Source: Crotalaria pallida
Taxonomy: Eukaryota; Streptophyta; Magnoliopsida; Fabales; Fabaceae
Direction: 5' to 3'
NCBI GenBank assembly: GCA_037953625.1
Contig: CM075656.1
Span: 80,495,001-80,559,000, forward strand
DNA length: 64,000 nucleotides
Part shown: one piece after another, positions 12,607-24,760 of the stretch
Layout: every line of letters starts with the position of its first letter
Position numbering within the stretch: position 1 is the stretch's first letter
Translations under genes and position numbers: made by a program
The notes under the pieces: generated by a model
The model's database searches: none
The model's input: the letters and a program-made list of their open reading frames with translations, nothing else
Told to the model about the DNA's origin: nothing

Positions 12607-13672
12607 GAAAAGAGTATTCCATCATTATTTATTACAATGGGATTTGTAAAATAAAATTGTATAATGATAATCCATTAAATTAGCGTGTGATTGACTAATT
12701 AATAAATAATCCATTAAATTAGTGAGTTGATAATAGATTAATTTCTTAAATAAAATATTAAAAAATGTATTCTCCTAATTTTTGACTTTTGAAAATGTTA
12801 TTATTATATTTTGAGATGATGGGAGTATTTAGTACATAAAAGCTATATATTATTCTTATTGCAAACATGTTTTTAGTGGTTTCAAATGTTATAGAAGTAT
12901 TAAAAAATATCAAACACATTTGACATGATTTTCAAATTAAGTTTATCAAACTCTAAATTATATTTTATTTTGAGTCTATTCCTAACCAGAAAATTCCTCA
13001 CACAATGGGACTCCCACATCAAAAGTTGAGAAAATAAAAGGCAATGATATTTTCCACGTGTCCGGGAAATTTACAGATAAAAAAAAAATCAATGTATCAA
13101 TGTAATGTTTTGTACTAAAATGATGCACTCTTTCAATAATACCCTTTTCACCAAATCACCTGTTCATTTTTTAATCTTAATACCCTTTCAACAAAACATT
13201 TATTCATTTAAAAACACAAACTATCGGAATCAGTGCATTACTTCCTTGCACAAAAGGAAATTTTTTGATTATTAAGCAAGTAGACTCATGCATAAATTAT
13301 CTAAGTCACTATGCTACTTCACTGCACAAACTACCAGACCCACGAAAGTTTTCTTTTGCCTGTAGGTTTCTTTTAACGTGATTTTCCTATTATTTTATTG
13401 TTATTTCTACATTAGTTTATTTAATATTCTTATGTAATTAGAGGATATCAAATCTATCAAACTCTAAATTATATTTTTGAACCCAAACTTTGAGATCCTC
13501 ATGAAACGAAAATCTCTCCGGAAAAGTTGAGAAAATAAAGAGCAATGAGAAATACTACGTGCCCTGAATAATTTAATTAATTTGAATCATGAATAATTTA
13601 TTTAAAAAAGAGAGAGATAGTATGCACTGTTTGAATAGTGAAATGGTACACTGCACTAAAACAATGAAATGG

Positions 13673-13949
13673 TACTCCTTTCGATCCCTATTATAAGAAA
13701 AATGGTGCATACATATTTTGGTCCGAAATATAATAAAAAATTAACCAACTTTATATTCCCAATAAAATTATTCTTAAAATGTTTCTAAAAAATAGTGATC
13801 TCATTTAATTTTCGTTTAATTCCCAATATAACTTTCTAAAAGTAGTCATATTTTTATAATTTTAAGAATTAAATACATTCAACTAACTTTCTTAAACTGT
13901 GTGAAAAAACAGTTATTTTTTTTTCTTATAATAGGGACCGGAGGGAGTA
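13673..13949. mobile_element. Stowaway-like MITE
   Basis: The ends TACTCCTTTCGATCCCTATT and AATAGGGACCGGAGGGAGTA are inverted, with TA tips. Confidence 0.7.
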
Positions 13950-14875
13950 CATTGTTTCGGCAAATGTACAAAGATCCTCCATACTAATCAATTTGCACAT
14001 ATGTACTTTCTTAAATTGAACCAATAATATCAAAAGAGTCAAGAGTCAAGAAAGAAAAAGATACCTTAGTAAAGGTTTAGATTTTTTTTATGCAATAAAA
14101 TCTACTTAGACTATCATGATGAATATAATTTGATGTTTTTTTATTGCAGAATTTAATGTAATTCATTTTGTTGAACTACTTAATTTTAAATAACAAACTT
14201 AACGATCAATATATATCATATATTGAACTAATCAAAGGATTAAAATATTATTATTATTATTATTAATAATTAATAATATAATTAAAAAATTCAAACAACC
14301 TGTGCAATATACGGACAAAAACCTAGTTAATTATATGTTTAGATTTGCAATAAGTTAGTCCAAAATTAATTTTAAAATATCAATGTTACTCACGTTAACT
14401 TTTACTCCAACGTTAAAATAAAGCTTAGTATAATTTTGCTACTTGAATCCAAATATATCCTTACATGTTTCGAATCAAATAAACATGCTAATAGTTAATC
14501 ATTATAATTTGAGGTCATTATTAACCAGAATAAAAGAAAATGACAATACATACTCCCTTTGTTTTTATTTTTTTAAGGTATCCACCTTTATGACCTAATA
14601 ATTAATCATTTCGATATTGTCGATCCTTTCAAAAATATTTTCTTAACAAAACTTCTAATATTCGCAAGAGCCAAAAATTAAACTTCCAATATCTTTATTA
14701 AGTAGCAATAAATCCTTTATCCTTTGCATTGATCTCCACTTGTTACTCCCTTTATTTTTAATAGTATATCTTTGTCCATGTAATTTTTTAAAATTTATTT
14801 ATCGGTTTATTTTATAATTTTTAATGATAATAATTAATTTTCTTATTTTTTTTAAAAAAGAATTAGAAAGATTTA

Positions 14876-15150
14876 TACTCCTTCTGGTCCTATTTATAAA
14901 ACACTTTTGAGATTTTTGTTTTTGTCATATTTATAAGACATCTTTTCAATTTTCAATAGTATTTAATTACTTCTTTCCACAAAAGCCCTATAAAATCAAC
15001 ACTTTTTAAAGTTCCAATAATAATTATAAGAGTAGTTTTGAAAAAGTATACCAAATTTCCACATTTCCAATGTCACTAACTAATTTATCCATTTTTCTTG
15101 GTGGGAGTGAAAAATTCCAAAAGAATCATATAAATAGGATATGAGGAGTA
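14876..15150. mobile_element. Stowaway-like MITE
   Basis: The ends TACTCCTTCTGGTCCTATTT and AAATAGGATATGAGGAGTA are inverted. It lies 5 bp from the next MITE. Confidence 0.65.
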
Positions 15151-15155
15151 TTAAG

Positions 15156-15413
15156 TACTCCCTCTGGCTCGAATTATAAGCAATTCCAACCACTTTTACG
15201 CTTATTAAGGAGGTTAGTTGATTGTATTTAATTTTCTCAAATTTATAAAAATAGAGGTATTTTAGGAAAGTAGTATTGAGAATGAAACAAAAATTAATTA
15301 AGATTGCAATTTTTTAGAGATGTTTTAGTTAATTTTGCTTATATTTTAAACCAAAAAAAAATGTTTTTTTGTTGCTTATAATTCGAGCAGTAGAATAACT
15401 ACCGAAGGAAGTA
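15156..15413. mobile_element. Stowaway-like MITE
   Basis: The ends TACTCCCTCTGGCTCGAATT and AATTCGAGCAGTAGAATAAC (then TACCGAAGGAAGTA) are inverted. It is related to the copy at 11651-11938. Confidence 0.65.
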
Positions 15414-15479
15414 CCAGTAAATATTTAATTTGATGGACCAAAGGATTTCATAATACTTTCTGAAATACAAACATGTGTC

Positions 15480-15930
15480 ATGATTAAAGAGAGGGGAGGG
15501 CCTGTTGTCACGTGAGAGTAGGGAAAGGGAGGGTGTAAGCAACTAAGCATGTGTTGAGGCTTGTTAGTCTAGTTATAGACTTGTAGTTTTCCTTGGGTTT
15601 TGAGGCATGAGGATGGTGATGACGAAGGGGCATGGCACGTGCAGAGGGGGTTGCTTTGGGAAGTTGAATAAGCTATGAGAAACTACTGGGTTTGGGGTGA
15701 GGTTGGTTGGGGACTGGCCTGGGGGCCTGGGCGTGTGGTTGCAGAGGTTCTTTTAATTGAAGCTTTATGGCAGTTGTTTCTTTTTACTGATTGGAATGGC
15801 AGGGGAAAAAAAAGTGTTAAAGAGTTCAGCAAAACCTGAAGTGGTCAACCCTGTTTCTGCATGTCTCACCAAGCTCAAACTATGGTTAATCAAACTGAAA
15901 AAAAAACCTAGCTCCCAGTTGCCCACAATA
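15480..15930 (+). other. GC-richer island, nature unknown
   Basis: This stretch is clearly richer in G and C than the surrounding AT-rich DNA and has two CACGTG G-box cores (15511 and 15636). A frame from 15757 (GMAGEKKVLKSSAKPEVVNP) is open but too short and unsupported to call a gene. It could be a non-coding transcript, a gene remnant or a distal regulatory block. It is the only stretch between PID and the LINE that does not look like repeat debris. Confidence 0.35.
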
Positions 15931-17355
15931 CTTCAGTTTTCTTTTCTCTTTAAGAACTTCTATTTACAATACTCCCTTTTATCTTATAGACATAAGCCTC
16001 TCTTTTGGAAAAATAAACCGGAATCAAGTAATTTAATTAAAGTTATGATTTGTATTGAAACCGGTAATATTTGGTTTATGTTTTAATTAATATCATTAAA
16101 ATTTGAAATAAAAAATTATAGTATTAAGGAAAAAAAAATTATGTTAGGACAAAAACAATTAAAATTTTCATTTTTTAATATTGAACAGCTTTTAAAATAT
16201 ATACTCCTTCAAATCATAAATATAAGCCTTACCGTGTGAGCCTTACTACTTAAGCACCTTTTTTTCGTCCTAAATATTACCCCTCTTTCAATTCTTTTCA
16301 AAGCTACCTTTTGTAGTGTAAGAGTAACAATTTAACTATTCATGAAAAAAAGAAAAGACAACTAAGAAGCATCAATTATGTGGAGGAAGAAGTTAAAAAA
16401 ATAAATTTGGAAATATATATCAAATATTTACTTTTACTTTTCCAATATAAATAAAAGAGATCATACAGAAACACGCATACTACGATTCTTCAATAAAATC
16501 ATCGATAATTTATTTAATCTATGCACGATCAAGTCTATCAAACTGGCAGTAAATGCAATGTAGTACATGCGGTTCACCTGAAAATAGTAAAAATAGTGGA
16601 GGTGTTTGTCATTCTTAAGTTTCTAGATACCATGAAGAAGATTTAGATGGAAAAATTGACGGAATTTAAATAAAAGTTAGTTCAATCCGCTTATTATATT
16701 TGCAAAGAAGTTTTTTTTTTCTTTTGAACGTTGAGAAGATTTATTTCAACACATGAAGGAGTTAGGGTACATCAAAGTTCAACAAATGAAGGATCCCTGG
16801 GGACATATCCTCAACCCATTATAGTTTATCACTTGCACTGGCCATATATATGAGCCAATTTATTTGCTACTGAGTTATTAAATCTTCGTGTATAAGTTAG
16901 AGAAACAAAATCAAATTGATGTGCAATAAGTAAAGAGTCATCAACAATCACATCGAAATAGGTCAGTCTTGTTGATAAATTTTGTCTTATAAAAAAAAAT
17001 CACATCGAAATAGGATGAGTCCATAGATAAGTTGGCAAAAGAAGGTTACAAGAGATAAGTATAATAACAAAATAAATAATAATAATAATAATACTAATAA
17101 TTATAATAATAATATAATCAAATATAACTATATAAAAACACAACTAGAAATAAATTCAAATTGAATTAAACTAACGAAATCTTTGGATAGTATAATTGCT
17201 CTATAAATATTATTTTTTAAATTGGTAGAATAACATGACATAAAATACGAGCATCTAAATTCGATTCTTTGTAGTTTCAAAATTTTTCCGCTTTCACCTT
17301 TCCCGTCAAAACTTTGACTATATAAAAAAAGTTTGTTAAATATCCAAAAGGATCT

Positions 17356-17603
17356 AGGTTTAAATGTATAATTTTTTGGTCATCTAATTTTATTGATTTG
17401 GCAAATTTAATCACTCTTTTTTTTGGACGAATTTAGTCCCTCAAATTTTCATGATGACTTCTATGATAGTGACATGTGTCCCACCATTAATCATGTAACG
17501 CCATTAATCTCAATTTGGACAAAGAAATTAAAATTACCAAATAAAAGTTGAAGAGATTAAATTCGTTAAATAAATGAAATTGAAGACAAAAATGCATTTA
17601 AGC
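17356..17603. mobile_element. Legume MITE (GGTTTAAATGTATAATTTTT ends)
   Basis: The left GGTTTAAATGTATAATTTTTTGGTC and the right GAAGACAAAAATGCATTTAAGCC are inverted. It is the same repeat type as the element in ABCC intron 23. Confidence 0.65.
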
Positions 17604-19544
17604 CAAAGAAACTAATGCGTCAAGCACTTCAATAATTTGATGACAATTAACCACAAGGTACCATAATAAAAATTTAAGTACTAGTAATAATCAAATAGAC
17701 GTTTAACATTTTTTAGAACTTGGAAAATTGCTCGTGCGATGCATGTGTCTTAAATTTCGCTATTCTTTGTATTTGTTCAAACGTTAATTTTATTTACATG
17801 TGACTATTTTTTTAGAAGACCATAAATTTATCACTTTTTTAAACTATATTTTATATGGTATTTTTTTAAAATATTAAAATGAAAGAAAAGGATTTATGAT
17901 CAGATAAATTTATATAATCAAATTGAAATACAATACTTATAATTAAATAAAATGTGAAAGAAAAATTTGAAAAAAATTTATAATATGTGAAACAATCATG
18001 AATACTTTAAAAACATTATTATGAATAGTTTTTATTACTTTTCTCCGTGTTTTTTTTGTGTGGCAATTATATAATATAAAATTGGTATAAATATAATGCA
18101 CAAATTTCTTCCTATATATTAAGCAAAAACTAAATATTTAAATATGACTTTTGTCACACACTTATCATTATTCGAAAAAAAATCATAGTTATTTGACACA
18201 AGTTGAAGTGAAAACAAAATATATTTGAAATGTCCAATAAAAACATGTCAAATTGAAAATTAAAAATGTAAATAAACCAAACAAAAACCAAAAGAGAAGC
18301 TTAATTCAACAATAAAAAAGTAATAATAAACTAATAAAAAAATAATATAAATATATTAAAAAAATCTTTTAATAGACCCTTCAAATACTCTTTTAATAGA
18401 CCCTTCAAAATATCCTTTCGTACAAAAGAGTAGCGGGGATCGCAATCTTTATTGCATTGGGCAAGAAGAAGTGTGCACACTTTCCTCAATTTAATACAAT
18501 GTATACATTTTTAATTAATTTTTTATAACAATGCAGATTAGTGAAGTTTTTTTTAGGAAGCCAAAAGGATGTTGGAGCATTAAAGAGGGGAATTAGAAGG
18601 GAAAACAACACTTAGGAAGATCATTAGAGGAAAATCATTTTTGCCCTCATACTTCTCCTATTTTATATTATGTTGATGAGGTCTAGAGTTTGATATTTGG
18701 AATAATGTGAATTAAAAAAATTAATGTGGATCTTATCAAAAAAAAAAAAAAAAAAGAGAAAAATTACTGTTGGAATATGTTCATCCAGGCATATTCAACT
18801 GCAATTGAGAGATTAATCCCTCTACCATACAAGAAAGATACTCTAGAAAAAATAAAGGCTTTTAACATTCCAGTGGATAGATAGTAATGCTAGGAAGTGA
18901 TAATCATCGAATGCACTAATTTACACATAAATTAAAAATGCTACAATAATTGAATAGTTATTTATTCTTTTTCTGACCCAGTAAAGGCATTTTTCTGACA
19001 TTATTTTGACATAATTCTCTAGAAAAAGCAGGTGATAACACTTTGTTGGGAAAAAACGGTGACTAGGCAAAGCTATTCTGTTAGGCGTAGTCGTCGCATA
19101 GATCAAATAGGAAAAAAAAAAAAAAAAGTGGGCATATATCACACAGAAAAAACTAGATTCCCAGCCATAAAATAGATATACTCCAATTTAGTACGGATTT
19201 TAAAGTAAAATCTTATTTCGACAATAAATTGAGTTCTTTTGATTTCTAATATGGCAAATCCCTTCAAAAATATTCTATTTTAGTCTTTCTAACAGGTAAT
19301 TTCAGTCAACATCCAAGGTAAAAATAATGCAATAAATTCTAATTAACCTTTAGGTAATTGCACAGCAAGAAGGGCACGTGATCCAATTCCGGCAAATTTT
19401 CTACGTTCTGGCTTAGAATTGGTCTTGATGCGGAAAATATGTCAAATATTTGTTGTAATAATGATATTAATGTGAAAATCACAAGTTACACATTGTTAAA
19501 AGTCATTATACGCAATAATTATGGGTGGGAGTCTTGGGGTTTTT

Positions 19545-19640
19545 TTTTTTTTTTTTAGAGGTCTGAGACTAGAACCCATGACTCGGGGAGGGGGAAATCC
19601 TAAGTGTCCCTGCAGACACTAACTGAACTATCGTACGTGA
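19545..19640 (-). mobile_element. Short SINE with A tail and target duplication
   Basis: On the minus strand: GATAGTTCAGTTAGTGTCTG (box A), GGGTTCTAGTCTCAGACC (box B), then a long A run. AGTCTTGGG lies on both sides (about 19532 and 19643). Confidence 0.65.
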
Positions 19641-20639
19641 ACAGTCTTGGGTTTTTTCAGAAAGATAGAAGGCCAACTTCTTTTTATTTTTTTTCACTTT
19701 TTATAGCATACTCATTATAGCTTTAATGACATCATTTTTTGATCTTTTTTACTTAATAATTTATAGTAGTTTTGCATTTAATAGCAAAAACAATTTATGG
19801 GTTACATCTCATAATAAGCATTGATTTTTTTACTATTGAATAAGCTGTGATTTAGTAGATTATAAGAAGTCACCATGAATAATTCGCCAATATATTGGAT
19901 ATACAACTTTCTTTTTTTACTCTTTTTTCCTACTTTCCTTAGATTTCAAGTTCCCAACCCAAATGCACGAGTTCTTGAAGTGCATGATGTTAGATATATA
20001 TATTTACTCCGTATCTAATATGTGAGCTTACATTAGCCCTATTAAAATGATCTTTTAAAGACTTAATATATTGGGATTGAGGACATCTCATCTGGTATAG
20101 ATTTTATAATGTGTAAATATCAAAGTCTTATTTCTATATTGTTGATGAGCCAAAATAGAAATAAAAAATTTCAATAGTCATAACCATTCGCGAAAAGGCT
20201 ATGAACTTAATATAAACAGGTTATGGCTCATAAGTCATATGTATCCAATTCCCTTCTCTAACATTCCATCATTAGAAAGGAACCAGAGCAATTGTGCATG
20301 ATGATTTGGAAGACCAAAAAACCTTCATGTTCGTCATGAATATGGATTTCGACACAAGATCAATGACAAGTTCTTATGTTCATTACATTCTTCATAAATA
20401 TATACAAGTATGTCTCCCCTATATTACTTCTTGATAATTTGACATGAATGTGTTTTGGTTAGATAATATGTTTTATCTCTTTAGTATATCCCATTAATTT
20501 TCCAACACATGAGTTCTTGAAGTGCATGATAATCTTAAGAACAAGACCAATAGATATAATTGCATCATAGTTATACAACAATCTTGTTTTTAAAATATTG
20601 ATTTTTCTATCACACCCGTCGTCATAACATCATTTTTTC

Positions 20640-21938
20640 GGCTTTTTTACTTAAGTGGTGTAGTTTTTCAAATAATTTATCGAATTTAGGTAGTTTTAAA
20701 ACTATTTAGAAAATATAGAGCAGTACGCAACCTCCACATGGCAGCGTCACCTGCGGTTGACCAACGCGAGCGTTGACTCCTCACTCACAATATACATGGT
20801 TATATATAATGGTAAAACTGCAATAGTGGGATTCGACCCCTTCATCAGGGGAAAGGAAACAACTATGCCACATAGGGAAACCTTGGGACAATAGCTTGTT
20901 TGTGTTATTATGCCAAACGACTTATATTTATTATACAATTATTTCGGTTTTTAATAATTTTCTATTTAATCTTACTTCATAATATCATATTCGGTACTAA
21001 AAATAAAAGTATTAGTTTTAAACTTAAATTTTTTTATTTCATAAGTTTCATTCCAATTTTTAATGACATTATTTATTTTTTAGCAATAATTCATGTTATT
21101 TCAAAACCTTTTTTGCATCTTAATCATGGTATCCAAAATTAACAACGTAAAAAATAGCAATATAAATTTTAACATTATTTATTTTTTAAATTATTTTTTT
21201 AAATAATTTAACTACCCGTTATTAATTATTAATTTGTATTTTACATTTCTAAATTATCCAATAATTTTTAATATCCATTAATTAGTAATATAAAATTAAT
21301 GAATATTAAAAACTATTGAATAATTTAACAACGTAAAACTATTGAATAATAGCAATGTAAAAAAAAAATAATTTTTTGAAAAATTATTCATTAATTTTAC
21401 ATTGCTAAACTAATGAATATTAAAAACTATCGAATAATTTAGCAATGTAAAATAATTACTAATAATTAATATTGGGTAGTTAAATTATTAAAAAAATTAA
21501 TAATTAAAAATAAATAATGTAAAAAATTATATTGCTATTTTTTATGTTGTTAATTTTGGATACCATTATTAAGATGCAAATTATTTTTGAAATAACATGG
21601 ATGATTGTTAAAAAAATAAATAATGTCATTAAAAATTGGAATGAAACTTATGAAATAAAAAAAAATCAAGTTTAAAACTAATACTTTTATATTTAGTACC
21701 GGATATGATATTATGAAGTTAGAATAAATAGAAAATTATTAAAAACCTAAATAAATGTATAATAAATATAAGTCGTTTGGTTTAATATTACAAACAAGTT
21801 GTTGGTCCAGCGGTTTTCCCACGTGGCATAGTTGTTTCATTTCCCTTGCTGGGGTTGAATCTCACTATGACATCATGTGCAGTGACATGTGACATATATT
21901 TTGTAAATAGTTTTAAAACTAACTTAAGTAAAAAAGCC
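20640..21938. mobile_element. 1.3-kb foldback element (near-complete palindrome)
   Basis: The ends are GGCTTTTTTACTTAAG (20640-20655) and its exact reverse complement (21923-21938). The arms stay complementary almost to the centre at about 21290, for example ATTTCATAAGTTTCATTCCAATTTT on the left against AAAATTGGAATGAAACTTATGAAAT on the right (first 20 bases: AAAATTGGAATGAAACTTAT). The left arm has about 60 bp (20756-20818) not matched on the right. There is no coding capacity. It is probably a non-autonomous Mutator-like or foldback transposon; flanking T runs hide any target duplication. Confidence 0.85.
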
Positions 21939-22040
21939 TTTTTTTTTTCCAAGGAAGATTCACTTTGGCTAGCTATGGAGGCAGCCTCCTTTCTCAGGAA
22001 GATTCACTTTGGCTTGAGTCATATAGTACTGCTAGTTATA

Positions 22041-22092
22041 GAGGCAGCCTCCATATTCAACTGTGATCAAAGTTGAATACGGAGGCTGCCTC
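22041..22092. repeat. Short hairpin GAGGCAGCCTCC
   Basis: The arms 22041-22062 and 22071-22092 (22 bp, one mismatch) enclose an 8-bp loop. The same GGAGGCAGCCTCC core and a GGAAGATTCACTTTGGCT motif are duplicated just upstream (21953-22015). Confidence 0.8.
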
Positions 22093-22118
22093 CATATTTA
22101 ATTTAATTCTTAAAGTGT

Positions 22119-22199
22119 TACTCTCTTCATTCCTTATTATAAGCTCTTTTTTGTGAGAAAGAAATAAGGCTTATAATAAGAACCGGAGGCCAAGGAGTA
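22119..22199. mobile_element. Short Stowaway-like MITE (81 bp)
   Basis: TACTCTCTTCATTCCTTATT faces AATAAGAACCGGAGGCCAAG, then GAGTA. It is almost all stem with a small centre. Confidence 0.6.
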
Positions 22200-22242
22200 T
22201 TTACTCAACATTAAATTTATTTAACCATACTTAAGAATAAAG

Positions 22243-22705
22243 CAGGCCCGGCCCTAAGGGAGGGCGGCAAGGGCGGCGGCCCTGGGCCCAAAAAATTTAG
22301 GGGCCCAAAATTTTTTTTAATGATACATTTATTTTTGAAAAAAATTTAATAATTGCAAGTTCTTTTTATCTTTTAACTATCAATGATTTTTAGCATAATA
22401 TTTTAATTTGTTTTTTCATTTGCTCACTTAATTTAAAAATATATGAAATAGTGAATTTTACTTTTGTAATCCAACATGGAAAAGGTATTTTATTACCTCT
22501 TTACTAAATAACTTTTTATATTATTTCAAATTTTATTTTTTAATAATTAATTCTATTATTGATTGTTGTCATTGTTTTAATTGATTATTCGTATATATAC
22601 TAAATTTTTAATTGATTTAATTTTAATAATTTTTATTTTTTTGAACTAGGGGCCCCAAATTTTTTTTTTCGCCCTAGGACCCAACTTAGGTTAGGACCGG
22701 ACCTG
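22243..22705. mobile_element. Non-autonomous hAT transposon with 8-bp target duplication
   Basis: It starts CAGGCCCGGCCCTAAGGG and ends GTTAGGACCGGACCTG, imperfect inverted repeats. It is flanked by an exact 8-bp duplication GAATAAAG at 22235-22242 and 22706-22713. The 463-bp interior is AT-rich and non-coding. GC-rich tips, terminal CAGG..CCTG and an 8-bp duplication all fit hAT. Confidence 0.88.
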
Positions 22706-23606
22706 GAATAAAGTAACCCCAACACGTTTTCTTTCGGTACACATACACTGTCACACCACATACACTATTAAATTAGAAGTTATTTAAAATTAACAAAAAA
22801 AAAAAACCTTTGATTAGAACCCATTTCTGTGACTTATTTATCTCACCATATTTGTGCAAAGCCATCCATCTGAAAAAAAGGAAAGACAAAAACAAAACAT
22901 GAACAGATATTGTGATAATTTGATGAACAAGAACCACAATTGAGTGTGCGGAATCAAGGTAACCCTTAACCGTCCATAGGGAGAGTCATATCAAATGAAA
23001 AGAGAGGTGATGAGTACTAGCGTGTAATGCTTGTACATGCATAGACAGTGAATGATAATGTTCAACTACATATGCATATCGATAGATTCGAATGCTTGAG
23101 CAAAGTTTAGAAGTTGTGACTTCACTGCACAGTGAGCAAATTTCGGTTTGGACACAAGTATATATTAACAATATAAAAAAAAAACAAAAAACATTGAGAC
23201 AACAAATAAAGGTAGGACCAGACGAGAACCAATGGCCAATGGGTGCATGCGACATAGGACCCGACGTAACGTAAGTGGTGTCCTTAGGCAAGCTGGGTGG
23301 TGATTAGTTAAGCTACATACGGAGTAGCGAGCTTGCATGGGAATCTTTTTGTCCCACAATTTTCTTTCTCTGTTTTAGCCACTCACGTTCTAGGCCAACC
23401 CAAGTTCTTGCTTCCACACATATATTGAAAAATCTATTTTGTTGTTTAAGATGGAGCGTATAATTTGTGTAATAATTGTTTAAACTGTGTTCCTGTGCTC
23501 AAGTTTTCGGTAGTATTAAAGTTGTGAGAAATAGATTTTCTGTTTTAAAGCATGTCCTAAATCAATCACATTTCATTATGGAAAATAACTTTTCAAGTGT
23601 TATGGC

Positions 23607-24300
23607 CTATGAAGCCCCGATACTCCAAAAATGGAAAAGTATCTGTGTTCGTTACCGATACGCGTACGATACTTCCCGATACGTATCCCAAAAGTATCCA
23701 ATTATTTTTTATTTGATTTTAATTATTTTTTTAAAAATACTTTTTAGATACTTCTCAGATACTTTCCGATACTCCCTGATACTTTTTCGATACTTCTCAG
23801 ATACTTGTTTGATTTTATTTTGAATTTAGTAATAATTGTTATATTTTAAAAGTAACTTTTTAATTAGTATTTTTAATAAGATAAATAACCCTTTTTGTGT
23901 TCTTTAAATTGTGGAGATTAATGGGTGTACACTGATGATGTAAATTTTTTTGCATCATTAGTCCATCATCGACCGTTCATGTGTTTATGATTGTCAACTT
24001 TTAGATAAAAGTAATATAAATGAATGATGAATGATGAATTGATTGTGTTAAAGAACTTTACACCGTCGATGCACCATCTATTTTCTTTAAATTGTGATCA
24101 TCATAATTATATATGTACTAATGTCATTTTGAATTAATAACATTATGAACGAAAATTAACAATGTACAATATTTTTTTTTTCAATTTTTAATATATATAT
24201 ATAAAATTTTGTAAACGTATCATATGCCGTGTCGTATGTTAAATTTTCAAAAATTCTCATATTCTCATATCCGTGTCGTACTAAGTATCGGAGCTTCATA
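23607..24300. mobile_element. TIR element with GATACTT repeats
   Basis: The left end TATGAAGCCCCGATACTCC and the right end AGTATCGGAGCTTCATA are inverted. The flanks GTTATGGCC and GTTATGACA match at 7 of 9 positions. The interior (23660-23806) repeats CGATACTT/CAGATACTT many times. Its terminal motif is related to the small element in ABCC intron 23. Confidence 0.6.
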
Positions 24301-24517
24301 AGTTATGACATTTTTGTAATATTTAATAGGACGTGATTGGCTGGGTACAAGGTTTGGGACATAATCTGGAACAAGAGATTATGGTTCGATGAAATTATTA
24401 GTTCGCACAGAACTTATCTCAGCTATTTAATGTTTATTTTTTTAATTTTAAAAAAGATGAAAAATAAATAATATATAAAGAATAATTATGTATTCGAAAT
24501 TATTAGTTTTGAACCAT

Positions 24518-24681
24518 TTAATAATTTATTGATGATGGTGAATAGAGCCGGTGGATATTGACTTTATGATTCTTTATATAAAAATTACGATTAACTAGTA
24601 CATGTTGATCGTAATTTTTATAAAAAGAATCATAAAGTCAATATCCACCGGCTCTATTCACCATCATCAATAAATTATTAA
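24518..24681. repeat. Perfect-type hairpin with 74-bp arms next to the LINE 5' end
   Basis: The left arm (24518-24591) and right arm (24608-24681) are reverse complements with one mismatch by my reading (CTTTATATAA against CTTTTTATAA). The 16-bp loop contains the LINE target sequence, CTAGTACATGTTG. A further copy of the loop and its flank (AAAATTACGACTAACTAATA..., 24680-24708) sits between the hairpin and the LINE. Confidence 0.9.
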
Positions 24682-24760
24682 AAATTACGACTAACTAATA
24701 CATGTTGAAGGGTTTTCCTTCTTCTTCCTCGTGGTAATCCTTTTTTACCACTGTGCCTTT

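Larger units (their letters stand above)
11250..20639. other. Intergenic, AT-rich, no gene
   Basis: Holds the MITEs, SINEs and GC-richer island listed separately. TCTTTCGACATTGTCGGACC-like repeat sequence at 32.4 kb has a diverged relative at 14577-14640. A 24-bp motif GAGTTCTTGAAGTGCATGAT occurs at 19969 and again at 20511. No coding evidence otherwise. Confidence 0.65.

Noticed and set aside
15757..16086. 109-codon open frame
   Set aside because: Ends in AT-rich Leu/Lys/Phe sequence and has no homology I can recognise; treated only as part of the GC-richer island.
24731..24760. Upstream GTG start for LINE ORF1
   Set aside because: Non-ATG start; the ATG at 24761 gives a typical ORF1 beginning and follows the element's 5' end.
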